Part shown: positions 54,848 through 63,805 of the stretch, piece by piece
How the letters are laid out: every line of letters starts with the position of its first letter
Position numbering within the stretch: the stretch's first letter is position 1
Assembly: GCF_020733635.1 (NCBI RefSeq)
Contig: NZ_JAJFZL010000001.1
Span: 2,108,001 to 2,172,000 of the forward strand
Source of the DNA: Nocardia spumae
GTDB taxonomy: Bacteria; Actinomycetota; Actinomycetes; Mycobacteriales; Mycobacteriaceae
Reading direction: 5' to 3'
Length of the DNA: 64,000 nt
Notes under the pieces: generated by a model
Database searches by the model: none
The model's input: only the letters and a program-made list of their open reading frames with translations
What the model was told of the DNA's origin: nothing
Translations under genes and position numbers: made by a program

Positions 54848-55243
54848 CTACGCCGGGCGGTTCGCCAGCACGTCGAGGTAGTGCCGATTCGACATGACGC
54901 CGACGATATTGCCGAACGGATCGACCGCCGACGCGGTCACGAAACCCTCGCCGCGTTCGGTGACGGGTTGATACTCGGTGGCGCCGTGTGCGAGCAGTCG
55001 CGCGAGCGATTCCCGCACGTCGTCGACATGCCAGTACAGCAGCGCACCGCCGGGCGACGCCGGACCGCCGGGGGCGTACCGGCGATCGATGATTCCGAGT
55101 TCGTGCTGATAGTCGCCGATCCGGAACTCGATATAGCCGGGCACCTCGAAATATGGCTCGGTCTCCAGTATTTCGCTGTACCAGCGCGCCGCCGCGGTCA
55201 GGTCGTCGGCGTAATAGGACACGGTGGTCATTCCTCGCAGCAT
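54848..55243 (-). CDS. VOC (glyoxalase/dioxygenase fold) family protein
   Basis: The 131-residue single VOC unit has VSYYADDLTAAARWYSEILETEPYFEV, ALLYWHVDDVRESLARLLAHGA, and VDPFGNIVGVM. Candidate metal ligands are limited, so it may be a binding protein rather than an enzyme. It is divergent from the WYL regulator, with an inverted repeat between, so it is the likely target of that regulator. Start ATG 55243, or 55231 (MTTVSYY). Confidence 0.87.
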   Translation of the reverse strand: MLRGMTTVSYYADDLTAAARWYSEILETEPYFEVPGYIEFRIGDYQHELGIIDRRYAPGGPASPGGALLYWHVDDVRESLARLLAHGATEYQPVTERGEGFVTASAVDPFGNIVGVMSNRHYLDVLANRPA

Positions 55244-55291
55244 CGCTGTCTCCTCGATCCGGGTTGGGCTTCGACAACGATTCTGCGAGGT

Positions 55292-55316
55292 AAAGTGCTC
55301 ACCGAATGAGTACTTT
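55292..55316. promoter_or_regulatory. Near-perfect operator in the VOC / WYL regulator spacer
   Basis: AAAGTGCTCA (55292-55301) and TGAGTACTTT (55307-55316) form 10-bp arms with one mismatch around a 5-nt spacer. It lies between divergent genes and is the likely site of the WYL-domain regulator. Confidence 0.7.
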
Positions 55317-55334
55317 CAGCGAGAGAATTTCTCC

Positions 55335-56267
55335 ATGCGAGCCGATCGTCTGATTGCCACCCTGCTGCTGATGCAGACCCGGGGCCGGGTGACCGCCGCG
55401 CAGATCGCCACGGAACTCGAGGTGTCCGTGGCGACCGCGCGGCGCGACCTCGAGGCCCTGTCCTCGGCCGGTGTCCCGGTATACCCCCAGCCCGGCCGGG
55501 GTGGCGGCTGGGCGCTGGTCGGCGGCGCGCGGACCGATCTGAGCGGGATGACCGCCGACGAGGCGCAGGCGCTGTTCCTGCTGCTCGGTCCCGCTGCCTC
55601 GGGTTCCCCGGCGACCCGCTCGGCACTTCGTAAACTGTTGCGCGCGTTGCCGGAAACCTTCCGGGTAGAAGCGCTGGCGGCATCGACCGCGACGCTGGTC
55701 GATCCGGCGGGGTGGGGTCGGCGCCGTCGATCCGAGCCGGCGCCGGTCCGGCTGTTGCGGCAGGCCGTCACCAGGCGGCGTCCCGTTCGATTCCGCTACG
55801 GCGCGGCGGGCGGCGGCCGGGTCGTCGAGCCGTGGGGTGTGGTCGACAAGGACGCGGTCTGGTACCTGATCGCCGGCACCGATCGCGGTCGGCGCACCTT
55901 TCGTATCGACCGGATGAGCGAGGTGACCATCGAGGAGGGTACCGTCGTCGTCCCGGAGGACTTCGACCTCGCGCGGGTGTGGGCGGAGACAGTCGAACAG
56001 CTGGAACACCGCCGATCCGAGGTGTCGGCGACCGTGCACGCCGACGCGGAGATCGTCCCGGTCCTGCGCGATCGGCTCGGCCGTCACTGTGCCGAGGACG
56101 GGCCGGTCGACGGCGGGCGGATTCGGGTCCGAGTCACAGCGCATACGCCCCGCGCCGTCGCCGAACAGCTCGCCGGTTTCGGCAATCGCCTCGAAGTCGT
56201 TGCCCCCGAGACGATTCGACGCGAGCTGGCGGCGCTGGCGGCCGAGCTGACCGAGATCTATCGCTGA
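55335..56267 (+). CDS. YafY-type WYL-domain transcriptional regulator
   Basis: The 310-residue protein has an HTH_11 winged helix (MRADRLIATLLLMQTRGRVTAAQIATELEVSVATARRDLEAL, residues 1-42), a WYL domain (RRPVRFRYGAAGGGRVVEPWGVVDKDAVWYLIAGTDRGRRTFRIDRM) and a C-terminal WCX region. WYL regulators sense nucleic acids or small ligands. The ATG at 55335 is family-typical. It is divergent from the VOC gene, which it probably controls through the repeat at 55292-55316. Confidence 0.92.
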   Translation: MRADRLIATLLLMQTRGRVTAAQIATELEVSVATARRDLEALSSAGVPVYPQPGRGGGWALVGGARTDLSGMTADEAQALFLLLGPAASGSPATRSALRKLLRALPETFRVEALAASTATLVDPAGWGRRRRSEPAPVRLLRQAVTRRRPVRFRYGAAGGGRVVEPWGVVDKDAVWYLIAGTDRGRRTFRIDRMSEVTIEEGTVVVPEDFDLARVWAETVEQLEHRRSEVSATVHADAEIVPVLRDRLGRHCAEDGPVDGGRIRVRVTAHTPRAVAEQLAGFGNRLEVVAPETIRRELAALAAELTEIYR

Positions 56268-56275
56268 CGGGGGAG

Positions 56276-57037
56276 CTACCGGGCGGTGAAGCCGCCGTCG
56301 ACCGCGACTGCCGCGCCCGTGACGAAACTCGCCTCCGGCGACAGCAGGAAGGCGCACAGTGAGGCGATTTCGTCGGCCTGTGCGATGCGACCGAGTGGAT
56401 GCAGTGCGGCGACGGCGGCCGCGCCCTCCGGTGTCGCGCCCATCGAAGAGCGGAAGGCGGGAGTGTCCACCGCGCCCGAGACCAGTGCGTTCACTCGAAC
56501 CCCCTGGTCGGCGGTTTCCAGCGCGACCGCGCGGGTCAAGCCGACGACACCGTGCTTGGCGGCGACGTACGGCGCGACCGAGGCCATCCCCACCACGCCG
56601 AGATTGGACGCGTTGTTGAGCACCGCGCCACCGCCGGAGGCGATCAGCGCCGGAATCTGGTAGCGCAGACCGTAATACACCCCGGTCAGGTTCAGCTCCA
56701 GATCCGCTCGCCAGCCGGCTTCGTCGATGTCCTGCACCGCTCCCGCGGCGTTGACGGCGCCGGCGTTGTTGAACGCCGCGTCGAGTCTGCCGAATTCCTC
56801 GACCGCGGTGCCGGTCAGCCGGTCCACATCCGCGGCCACCGTGACATCGGTCGGGACGAAGACGGCGCGACCGCCGGCGGCGCGGATGTCGGCGACGATC
56901 CGATCGCCCGCCTCCTCGCCCCGCGCGCCCAGCACCACCGCGGCGCCCTCGGCCGCCACCCGCCGTGCGACGGCGGCGCCGACTCCGCTGGTGGCGCCGG
57001 TGATCAGGACGACCTTCGACTCGAACCGGGTATCCAT
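56276..57037 (-). CDS. SDR family NAD(P)-dependent oxidoreductase
   Basis: The roughly 253-residue classical short-chain dehydrogenase has cofactor motif ITGATSGVGAAVARR, NNAG, catalytic Ser in NNASNLGVVGM and the YVAAKHG catalytic Tyr-x3-Lys, and ends in AVAVDGGFTAR. The ATG at 57037 (MDTRFESK) is preferred over 57049. It is convergent with the WYL gene (8 nt). Substrate unknown. Confidence 0.92.
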   Translation of the reverse strand: MDTRFESKVVLITGATSGVGAAVARRVAAEGAAVVLGARGEEAGDRIVADIRAAGGRAVFVPTDVTVAADVDRLTGTAVEEFGRLDAAFNNAGAVNAAGAVQDIDEAGWRADLELNLTGVYYGLRYQIPALIASGGGAVLNNASNLGVVGMASVAPYVAAKHGVVGLTRAVALETADQGVRVNALVSGAVDTPAFRSSMGATPEGAAAVAALHPLGRIAQADEIASLCAFLLSPEASFVTGAAVAVDGGFTAR

Positions 57038-57200
57038 TGCTGTCTCCATATCTGTTGGCTGTCACGCGATTTCGTCGCTGTACTCAGTCAAGCCGGGTGG
57101 AGTGGGTGAAGCTGGCGGAATCCGGACGTCTAATTGACGTGTCATGCATTCCTCCGGTCGTACCGTCCGGTAACGCCGATCGCGATGTAAGCGCGGACGC

Positions 57201-58010
57201 ATGATCGGTGACAATGACTCGGTGAACAGTCCTCGACTGATTGCTCTGGATGTTGACGGGACGATCCTGCAGGCCGGCGCGCCGATGAGCCCGCGGGTGC
57301 GCGCGGCCGTGCGCGCCGCGGTCGACGCGGGCGCGCAGGTGGTGATCACGACCGGTCGCACCCTGCTGGCGACCCGGCTGGTGATGGAGGAGCTGGGACT
57401 GAGCGAAGGACAGGCCCTGTGCTCGAACGGTGCTGTGCACGTGGATATTTCGAATTGGGAACCACTGGCGGTGCACACCTTCGATCCGGAACCGGCGGTC
57501 GCGCGGCTGCGGTCCCTGCTACCCGACATGGTGCTGTCGGTGGAGAAGGTCGGAGTGGGCACCTGGGCCACCGGCTACTATCCCGGCAGTTTCCGGCTCG
57601 GGGAGTTTCGTTTCGTCGACGATGCGGCGCTGAGCCTGGAACCGACCACCCGGCTCAACGGATGGTGGCCGGGCGGGAGTCTCGACGAAATGATCGAAGC
57701 CGTGGGCCAACTCGACCTGCCCGGCGCCGGATGGGTACACGGTGAGGACGAGCCGTGGCTGGTCGCCTCCAAAGCGGGGGTATCCAAAGGCTGGGCCCTG
57801 GAACAACTTCGGCTCGCACTCGATATCCCGGTCGCGGAAACCCTGGCCATCGGTGACGGCTACAACGATGTCGAAATGCTCACCTGGGCCGGACATTCGG
57901 TGGCCATGGGTAATGCGGTGCCCGCGGTACTCGAGATCGCCGACGAGACCACGGCCGATGTCGACGACGACGGCGCCGCGCTGATCCTGGAACGCTGGTT
58001 CGGGAACTAG
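57201..58010 (+). CDS. Cof-type HAD-superfamily hydrolase
   Basis: The protein has the HAD nucleophile motif ALDVDGTIL (D17, D19), TTGRTLLATRLV, CSNGAVHVD, the Lys of SKGWALEQL and the metal motif AIGDGYNDVEMLTWAGHSVAMGNA. The C2-type cap between them fits Cof/YbiV-like sugar-phosphate phosphatases. It starts at ATG 57201 or GTG 57222 (SPRLIALDVDG); neither has a clear ribosome site. It is convergent with the sirohydrochlorin chelatase-like gene. Confidence 0.9.
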   Translation: MIGDNDSVNSPRLIALDVDGTILQAGAPMSPRVRAAVRAAVDAGAQVVITTGRTLLATRLVMEELGLSEGQALCSNGAVHVDISNWEPLAVHTFDPEPAVARLRSLLPDMVLSVEKVGVGTWATGYYPGSFRLGEFRFVDDAALSLEPTTRLNGWWPGGSLDEMIEAVGQLDLPGAGWVHGEDEPWLVASKAGVSKGWALEQLRLALDIPVAETLAIGDGYNDVEMLTWAGHSVAMGNAVPAVLEIADETTADVDDDGAALILERWFGN

Positions 58011-58028
58011 CGCCGCGGGATCGACCGG

Positions 58029-58889
58029 TCAGGCGGACAGTTCGACCGTGACCTCGTTCGCGGCGCGATAGCGCTCCAGTGCGACCGCGCCCAGCAACGG
58101 GTGGCCGCCGATGGTGGGGGCGTGGGTCAGCCGCGGGCCGTCGGCGACCAGCCGGTCGGTGAGCAGGCCCGGCGCCAGGAACCACGGTGCGACGGTCACC
58201 CGTTCGGCGCCCCGTCGTCGCAGCTGTGCCACCGCCTGCGGAAGGGACGGTGTCGTGGTGGCGAAGCAGATCGTGGACTGCCAGGAGGTGCCGGCCGCCA
58301 GTCGGGCGGCGACCTCGGCGGTAGCTCGGTTGGCCGCCGCCGACGAGGACCCCACGGCCGCGACCGCGACGCCCAGCCCGGTGTCACCGATGTCGGCGCC
58401 CGTGCCCAGCACCCGGTCGCGCAGGGCCGCCACCAGCCGGTCGTCCGTGCCGAGGACATCGGCCTGCGTCAGGATGAGCCTCGGGTGCCGGGTGCGCGCC
58501 GCGGCGAGGATTCCCGGCAGATCGACTCGTGCGTGAAAGGCGCTGCCCAGCAACAGCGGAACCACCACGGCTTCGGTATGGCCCGCGGCGGCGACGGCAT
58601 CGATCACCTGATCCACCGAGGGGGTGTTGAGGTCGAGGAAGGCCAGGCGCACATCGAGATCCGGGCGACGGTGCGCGATATCGATGACCACCGCCGACAT
58701 GGTCGCCGCCGAGCGGGGATCGCGACTGCCGTGCGCGACGGCGATCAGCGCCGGTCCGCGACCGCGGGTCGCGTCCGCGGCGATGCGGCGCACCCGCGCC
58801 GGGACGGTCGCGCCGGAGGGCGGGACGTGGCCGGTGAACGGCAGCAGCGGCCGTTCACCACCCACGAGAGCCCTACCGGCCGAGCTCAT
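58029..58889 (-). CDS. Sirohydrochlorin chelatase-like protein (CbiX/SirB)
   Basis: The 286-residue protein has two CbiX-type halves. The N-terminal half has VAHGSRDPRSAAT with the metal-binding His and the VVPLLLGSAFHARVDLPG motif; the second half is degenerate (ATTTPSLPQAV, VAPWFLAPGLLTDRL). It inserts iron into sirohydrochlorin to give siroheme, the cofactor of the sulfite reductase encoded in the same operon. It starts 1 nt after the cysN stop. The mycobacterial equivalent lies beside cysH. An N-terminal extension of about 45 residues precedes the domain. Confidence 0.88.
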   Translation of the reverse strand: MSSAGRALVGGERPLLPFTGHVPPSGATVPARVRRIAADATRGRGPALIAVAHGSRDPRSAATMSAVVIDIAHRRPDLDVRLAFLDLNTPSVDQVIDAVAAAGHTEAVVVPLLLGSAFHARVDLPGILAAARTRHPRLILTQADVLGTDDRLVAALRDRVLGTGADIGDTGLGVAVAAVGSSSAAANRATAEVAARLAAGTSWQSTICFATTTPSLPQAVAQLRRRGAERVTVAPWFLAPGLLTDRLVADGPRLTHAPTIGGHPLLGAVALERYRAANEVTVELSA

Positions 58890-58890
58890 C

Positions 58891-60216
58891 TCAGCTACCG
58901 ACCTCGACGGAGGTCAGCACGTCACCGACCAGGCCGGCGGCCAGGGTGTTACCGCCCGCGGGATCGATCAGCAGGAAGCTGCCGGTGTAGCGGTTGACCC
59001 GGTAGTCGTCTGCCGCGATCGGCTCGGCGACCCGGACCGAGATACGGCCGATATCGTTGAGCGACAGCGATTCCGGATTCGGGTCGGCGGCCAGATTCTG
59101 CTCGTCGAACCGCTCGATCAATCCACCGACGATGGCCTGGGTGGTGCGGGTGCCGTGCTTGAGCAGCAGGCGCGCGCCGGGACGCAGCGGTTTGTCGCCG
59201 AGCCAGCACACGGTGGCGTCGAACGCGTCGATCGGCTCCGGCGCGTCGGCCGCCGCGACGATGGTGTCGCCGCGCGAGATGTCGACCTCGTCGGCGAGCA
59301 GCAGCGTGACACTGCGGCCGGGCTGCGCGGCGGGCAGCTCACCGTCGGCGGTATCGATGCGCTCGACCGTCGTGCGAATGCCCGACGGCAGCACCACGAC
59401 CTCGTCACCCTTGGCGACCACGCCGGCCGCGACCTGTCCCGCGTATCCGCGGTAGTCCGGGTACTCGGCGGTGCGCGGACGGATCACGTACTGCACCGGG
59501 AAGCGCAGTCCGACCTGGTGGCGGCCGGTGCTGTCGGCGTCGACCGGCACCGATTCGAGGTGCTCGATCAGCGAGGGCCCGTCGTAGTACGGCGTGTTGT
59601 CCGAGCGTGAGGCGATGTTGTCGCCGTGCAGCGCCGAGACCGGAATCTCGACGATGTCCTCGGCCGCCCAGCCGAGTTTGGCGGTCAGCTCATTGAATTC
59701 GGTGACGATCCGGGTGAAGACAGCTTCCGCGTCGTCCACCAGATCGATCTTGTTGACCGCGAGCACCAGCTTCGGCACACCCAGCAGGGCCATCACCGCG
59801 GCATGGCGGCGGGTCTGCTCGATGACACCCTTGCGCGCGTCGACGAGCAGGATCACCAACTGCGCGGTCGAGGCGCCGGAGACGGTGTTGCGGGTGTACT
59901 GCACATGCCCCGGTGTATCGGCGAGCACGAAGGACCGCTGGGGGGTGGCGAAGTAGCGGTAGGCGACATCGATGGTGATGCCCTGCTCCCGCTCCGCGCG
60001 CAAACCGTCGACCAGCAGCGACAGATCCGGTGTGGCCAGACCCTTGTCGACCGACGCGCGGGTGACGGCGTCGATCTGGTCGGCCAGTACCGATTTCGTG
60101 TCGTAGAGCAGACGTCCGACCAGTGTGGACTTGCCGTCGTCGACACTGCCGGCGGTGGCGAGACGGAGGAGATCGGGCTGTCTCGTCCGCTCGTTCCGCG
60201 AGCTCCACTCGCCCAT
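58891..60216 (-). CDS. cysN: Sulfate adenylyltransferase large subunit (GTPase)
   Basis: The 441-residue EF-Tu-like GTPase has G1 GSVDDGKST (23-31), DTPGH and NKIDLVDD, followed by two beta-barrel domains. With CysD it makes APS from sulfate and ATP, driven by GTP. It ends after the barrels, so the APS kinase (CysC) domain fused in mycobacterial CysNC is absent. This fits a pathway that reduces APS directly by the CysH encoded next door. Its start shares one base with the cysD stop. Confidence 0.95.
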   Translation of the reverse strand: MGEWSSRNERTRQPDLLRLATAGSVDDGKSTLVGRLLYDTKSVLADQIDAVTRASVDKGLATPDLSLLVDGLRAEREQGITIDVAYRYFATPQRSFVLADTPGHVQYTRNTVSGASTAQLVILLVDARKGVIEQTRRHAAVMALLGVPKLVLAVNKIDLVDDAEAVFTRIVTEFNELTAKLGWAAEDIVEIPVSALHGDNIASRSDNTPYYDGPSLIEHLESVPVDADSTGRHQVGLRFPVQYVIRPRTAEYPDYRGYAGQVAAGVVAKGDEVVVLPSGIRTTVERIDTADGELPAAQPGRSVTLLLADEVDISRGDTIVAAADAPEPIDAFDATVCWLGDKPLRPGARLLLKHGTRTTQAIVGGLIERFDEQNLAADPNPESLSLNDIGRISVRVAEPIAADDYRVNRYTGSFLLIDPAGGNTLAAGLVGDVLTSVEVGS

Positions 60217-61157
60217 CAGAAGTAACCCTCTCGCTTGCGGTCTTCCATGGCGGCCTCGGAGACGCGGTCGTCACCACGGGTCGCACCACGTTCGGTCAGT
60301 CGCGACGCGGCGACCTCGGCCAGGATGTCGTCGTTGGTCGCGGCATCGGAAAGAATTGCGCCGGTGGTGGATCCGTCACCGACGGTGCGGTAGCGGACCG
60401 ACTTGACGACCAGTTCCTCGCCCTCGCGCGGACCGCCCCACGAACCGGGGGTCATCCACATGCCGTCGCGCTGGTAGACCGAGCGCTCGTGGGCGTAGTA
60501 GATGGTGGCCAGTTCGACGTTCTCCCGGGCGATGTAGCGCCAGATGTCGAGCTCGGTCCAGTTGGAGATGGGGAAGACGCGCACATGCTCGCCGGGAGCG
60601 TGGCGGCCGTTGTAGAGGTTCCACAGCTCCGGCCGTTGCCGCTTGGGATCCCAGCGTCCGAACGCGTCGCGCAGCGAGAAGATCCGCTCCTTGGCGCGGG
60701 AGCGTTCCTCGTCACGACGGCCACCACCGAAGACCGCGTCGAAACGGTTCTCGTTGATGGCGTCCAGCAGCGGAACGGTCTGCAGCGGATTGCGGATGCC
60801 GTCCGGGCGCTCCTGCAGGCGGCCGTCGGCGAGATAGTCCTCAACCGAGGCGACATGCAAACGCAGGCCGTACTTCTCGACCACCTTGTCCCGGAAGGCC
60901 AGCACCTCGGGCAGGTTGTGCCCGGTGTCCACGTGCAGCAGCCCGAACGGCAGCGGCGCCGGCCAGAAGGCCTTGATGGCCAGATGCAGCAGAACCGTGG
61001 AGTCCTTACCACCGGAGAACAGGACCACCGGGCGCTCGAACTCGCCTGCCACCTCACGGAAGATGTGGATGGCTTCGCTCTCGAGGGCGGCGAGGGTATC
61101 GAATCCTTCGAGCGAAGCGAGAGCCTTGAATTCTGTTTCTGTCACCGTGGAAGTCAT
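60216..61157 (-). CDS. cysD: Sulfate adenylyltransferase small subunit
   Basis: The 313-residue PP-loop ATP pyrophosphatase has SGGKDS (48-53), LLHVDTGHNLPEVLAFRD, GGGRRDEERSRAKERIFS and the C-terminal ERGATRGDDRVSEAAMEDRKREGYF. It forms the adenylyl-transfer subunit with CysN. The ATG at 61157 overlaps the cysH stop by 4 nt. Confidence 0.96.
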   Translation of the reverse strand: MTSTVTETEFKALASLEGFDTLAALESEAIHIFREVAGEFERPVVLFSGGKDSTVLLHLAIKAFWPAPLPFGLLHVDTGHNLPEVLAFRDKVVEKYGLRLHVASVEDYLADGRLQERPDGIRNPLQTVPLLDAINENRFDAVFGGGRRDEERSRAKERIFSLRDAFGRWDPKRQRPELWNLYNGRHAPGEHVRVFPISNWTELDIWRYIARENVELATIYYAHERSVYQRDGMWMTPGSWGGPREGEELVVKSVRYRTVGDGSTTGAILSDAATNDDILAEVAASRLTERGATRGDDRVSEAAMEDRKREGYF

Positions 61158-61879
61158 GACGCGTGTAACCCGCATTCGGTCTTGGCGAGGCCGGCCCAGC
61201 GGCCGCTTCGCGGATCGGATCCCGGTTCCGGCTTCCGTGTGCACGGAGCGCAACCGATGGACGGATATCCCTCCTCCACCAGGGGATTGACGAGAATGCC
61301 GTGCTGGTCGATATAGGCGGCCATCTCGTCGTCGGACCAGGCGGCGATCGGGTTGATCTTCACCAGCCCGAATCCCTCGTCGAAGGAGATCAGGGGGGCG
61401 TTGGCCCGGGTGGGGGCCTCCACGCGCCGGATGCCGGTCACCCACGCGTTGTAGGGGGCCAGCGAATTCTTCAACGGCACCACCTTGCGCAAGCGGCAGC
61501 ATTCACCCGCGTCGCGGGCGAACAGATCCTTGCCGAGCAGCTGATCCTGTTCGGCGACAGTGTGTTCGGGCCGCACGTTCACGATGTTCACGCCGTAGAC
61601 CGTCTCGACCGCGTCCCGCGTGCCGATGGTCTCGGCGAAGTGGTAGCCGGTGTCCAAGAAGAGGACCGGCAGCGGATCCCCTTGCTCCCGGACCTGCGCG
61701 GCCAGCTGTACCAGCACCGCGTCCTGCATATTCGAGGCGACGATGTAGTTGGTACCGAAGGTGTCCTCGGTCCATTGCAGCAGCTCGGTGGCCGAGGCGT
61801 CCGGACCCAGCTGCGCCGCGCCGTCTTCGGCGATTTTGCGCAGCTCGGATTCGCTCAGCTTGTCCACAGTGGTTGCCAT
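61154..61879 (-). CDS. cysH: APS reductase (4Fe-4S CysH)
   Basis: The 241-residue protein has the PP-loop-derived fold with VASNMQDAVLVQ and FLDTGYHF, and the four iron-sulfur cysteines CC (127-128) and C-x2-C (210, 213) that mark adenylylsulfate rather than PAPS reductases. The catalytic Cys is C236 in KTECGLH. It reduces APS to sulfite with thioredoxin. It is 15 nt downstream of sirA and overlaps cysD. Confidence 0.95.
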   Translation of the reverse strand: MATTVDKLSESELRKIAEDGAAQLGPDASATELLQWTEDTFGTNYIVASNMQDAVLVQLAAQVREQGDPLPVLFLDTGYHFAETIGTRDAVETVYGVNIVNVRPEHTVAEQDQLLGKDLFARDAGECCRLRKVVPLKNSLAPYNAWVTGIRRVEAPTRANAPLISFDEGFGLVKINPIAAWSDDEMAAYIDQHGILVNPLVEEGYPSIGCAPCTRKPEPGSDPRSGRWAGLAKTECGLHAS

Positions 61880-61894
61880 AACTGATATCTCCCG

Positions 61895-63673
61895 TTACCG
61901 AAGGTCGGCTTCATCCGCGCGGACAGCCCACTGCGCGAACCGCTCGCCCCCGTCGCGGCTCTTCACGAAGTTGCGCACGACGCGCTCGATGTAGTCGCCG
62001 AGCTCGTCGCTGGTCACCTTGTGCTGGCGCAGTTTGCGACCGAAGGCGGCGTCGAGGCCGAGGGTGCCGCCCAGATGAACCTGGAAGCCCTCGACCTGAT
62101 TCCCGTGACCGTCGTCGACGAGCTGGCCCTTGAACCCGATATCGGCGATCTGCGAGCGCCCGCACGAATTGGGGCACCCGTTGATATTGATCGTGACCGG
62201 CACATCGAGCTGCGCGTTGATGTCGGCCAGCCGCTGATCGAGTTCGGGAGCCAGTACCTGCGAACGTTTGCGCGTCTCCACGAACGACAGCTTGCAGAAT
62301 TCGATACCACTGCAGGCCAGCAGATTTCGACGCCACACCGAAGGCCGGGCGTGCAAGCCGAGCGGTTCCAGTTCGGCGATCAACTCGTCGACCTTGTCGT
62401 CGGCGACGTCGAGCACGATCAGTTTCTGGTAGGGGGTGAAGCGGATCCGGTCGGAGCCCACACGCTCCACGGCGTCGGCGACCTTGGTCAGAATCGTTCC
62501 CGAGACCCGCCCCGCGATGGGAGAGAACCCGACCGCGTTGAGCCCGTTGCGCAACTTCTGCACACCGATGTGGTCGATGGGCCGGGTGGGCTTTTCCGGA
62601 GCGGGGCCGTCGATGAGCTTGCGCTGCAGGTACTTCTCTTCGAGGACTTCCCGAAACTTTTCGATACCCCAGTCCTTGATCAGGAACTTCAACCGGGCCT
62701 TGGTGCGCAGCCGCCGGTAGCCGTAGTCGCGGAACAGCGAGACGACCGCCTCCCAGACGTCGGGCACCTCCTCGAGCGGGACCCACGCGCCGACCCGCTG
62801 GGCCAGCATCGGGTTGGTGGACAGGCCGCCACCGACCCACAGGTCGAAACCGGGCCCGTGCTCGGGATGCTCGACGCCGATGAACGCCACGTCGTTGATC
62901 TCGTGCACCACATCCTGCTGGCCGGAGATCGCGGTCTTGAACTTGCGGGGAAGGTTCGAGTACTCCTTCTTCCCGATGTAGCGGCGGGTGATCTCCTCGA
63001 CGGCCCAGGTGCCGTCGATGATCTCGTTCGGTGACTCACCGGCCAGCGGGGAACCGAGCACCACGCGCGGGCAGTCGCCGCACGCCTCGGTGGTCTGCAG
63101 GCCGACCGCCTCGATGCGCCGCCAGATCTCCGGGACGTTCTCGATCTCGATCCAGTGGTACTGCACGTTTTCGCGGTCCGAGAGGTCGGCGGTGTCGCGC
63201 GCGAACTCCGTGGAGATCTGTCCCAGTGTGCGCACCTGCTCGACATTCAGCGCGCCGCCGTCGCAGCGGATGCGCATCATGAAGTACTTGGCCTCGAGCA
63301 GATCGATGTTCTCGTCACCGGTCCAGGTGCCGTCGTAGCCCTGCTCGCGCTGGGTGTAGAGACCCCACCAGCGGAAGCGGCCGCGCAGATCGCTCTTGTC
63401 GATCGAGTCGAATCCGCCCTTGGCGTAGATGTTCTCGATGCGCGCGCGAACGTTGAGCGGGTTGTCGTCCTTCTTGCTCTGCTCGTTCGGGTTCAACGGC
63501 TCCCGGTATCCGAGTGCCCACTGGCCCTCGGACTTGCGGCGGACCGGCTTACCGGTGCGTTCCCGGGCGCCGGTGGCCGCCGGGCGGGGCCGGGCGCGGC
63601 GTTCACGAGCCAGGCGTTCACGCTCGGCGCGAACGGACTCGGGGGTGGGACCGGCGTCGGTACTCGACGTCAT
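61895..63673 (-). CDS. sirA: Ferredoxin-dependent sulfite reductase (NirA/SirA family)
   Basis: The 592-residue siroheme protein has two nitrite/sulfite reductase repeats. The 4Fe-4S/siroheme ligands are the cysteines in LLACSGIEFCKLSF and NINGCPNSCGRSQ. GDCPRVVLGSPLAG carries the Cys that is cross-linked to a Tyr in mycobacterial SirA. It reduces sulfite to sulfide in assimilation; location with cysH and cysD favours sulfite over nitrite. AGGAG lies 7 nt before the ATG. It is the first large gene of the operon, behind a Cys leader peptide. Confidence 0.94.
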   Translation of the reverse strand: MTSSTDAGPTPESVRAERERLARERRARPRPAATGARERTGKPVRRKSEGQWALGYREPLNPNEQSKKDDNPLNVRARIENIYAKGGFDSIDKSDLRGRFRWWGLYTQREQGYDGTWTGDENIDLLEAKYFMMRIRCDGGALNVEQVRTLGQISTEFARDTADLSDRENVQYHWIEIENVPEIWRRIEAVGLQTTEACGDCPRVVLGSPLAGESPNEIIDGTWAVEEITRRYIGKKEYSNLPRKFKTAISGQQDVVHEINDVAFIGVEHPEHGPGFDLWVGGGLSTNPMLAQRVGAWVPLEEVPDVWEAVVSLFRDYGYRRLRTKARLKFLIKDWGIEKFREVLEEKYLQRKLIDGPAPEKPTRPIDHIGVQKLRNGLNAVGFSPIAGRVSGTILTKVADAVERVGSDRIRFTPYQKLIVLDVADDKVDELIAELEPLGLHARPSVWRRNLLACSGIEFCKLSFVETRKRSQVLAPELDQRLADINAQLDVPVTININGCPNSCGRSQIADIGFKGQLVDDGHGNQVEGFQVHLGGTLGLDAAFGRKLRQHKVTSDELGDYIERVVRNFVKSRDGGERFAQWAVRADEADLR

Positions 63674-63805
63674 AGGGTCGCTCCTGGAGAAGATGGATCA
63701 GGCCTTGCGGCAGGCGGGAGGGGGCTGGCTCGCGCCTTCGGTATTCAGCGAATCGGGCCGATGGGCGTCGCGACGGACGCCGAGAACCGGGAGTGGCAGG
63801 CCGAG
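63674..63805 (-). promoter_or_regulatory. Leader-to-sirA spacer
   Basis: This 132-nt stretch separates the leader peptide stop from sirA. It contains a 6-bp hairpin, GGCGTC (63764-63769)/GACGCC (63776-63781), and other GC-rich arms that could take part in coupling or attenuation. No second gene is seen. Confidence 0.45.
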
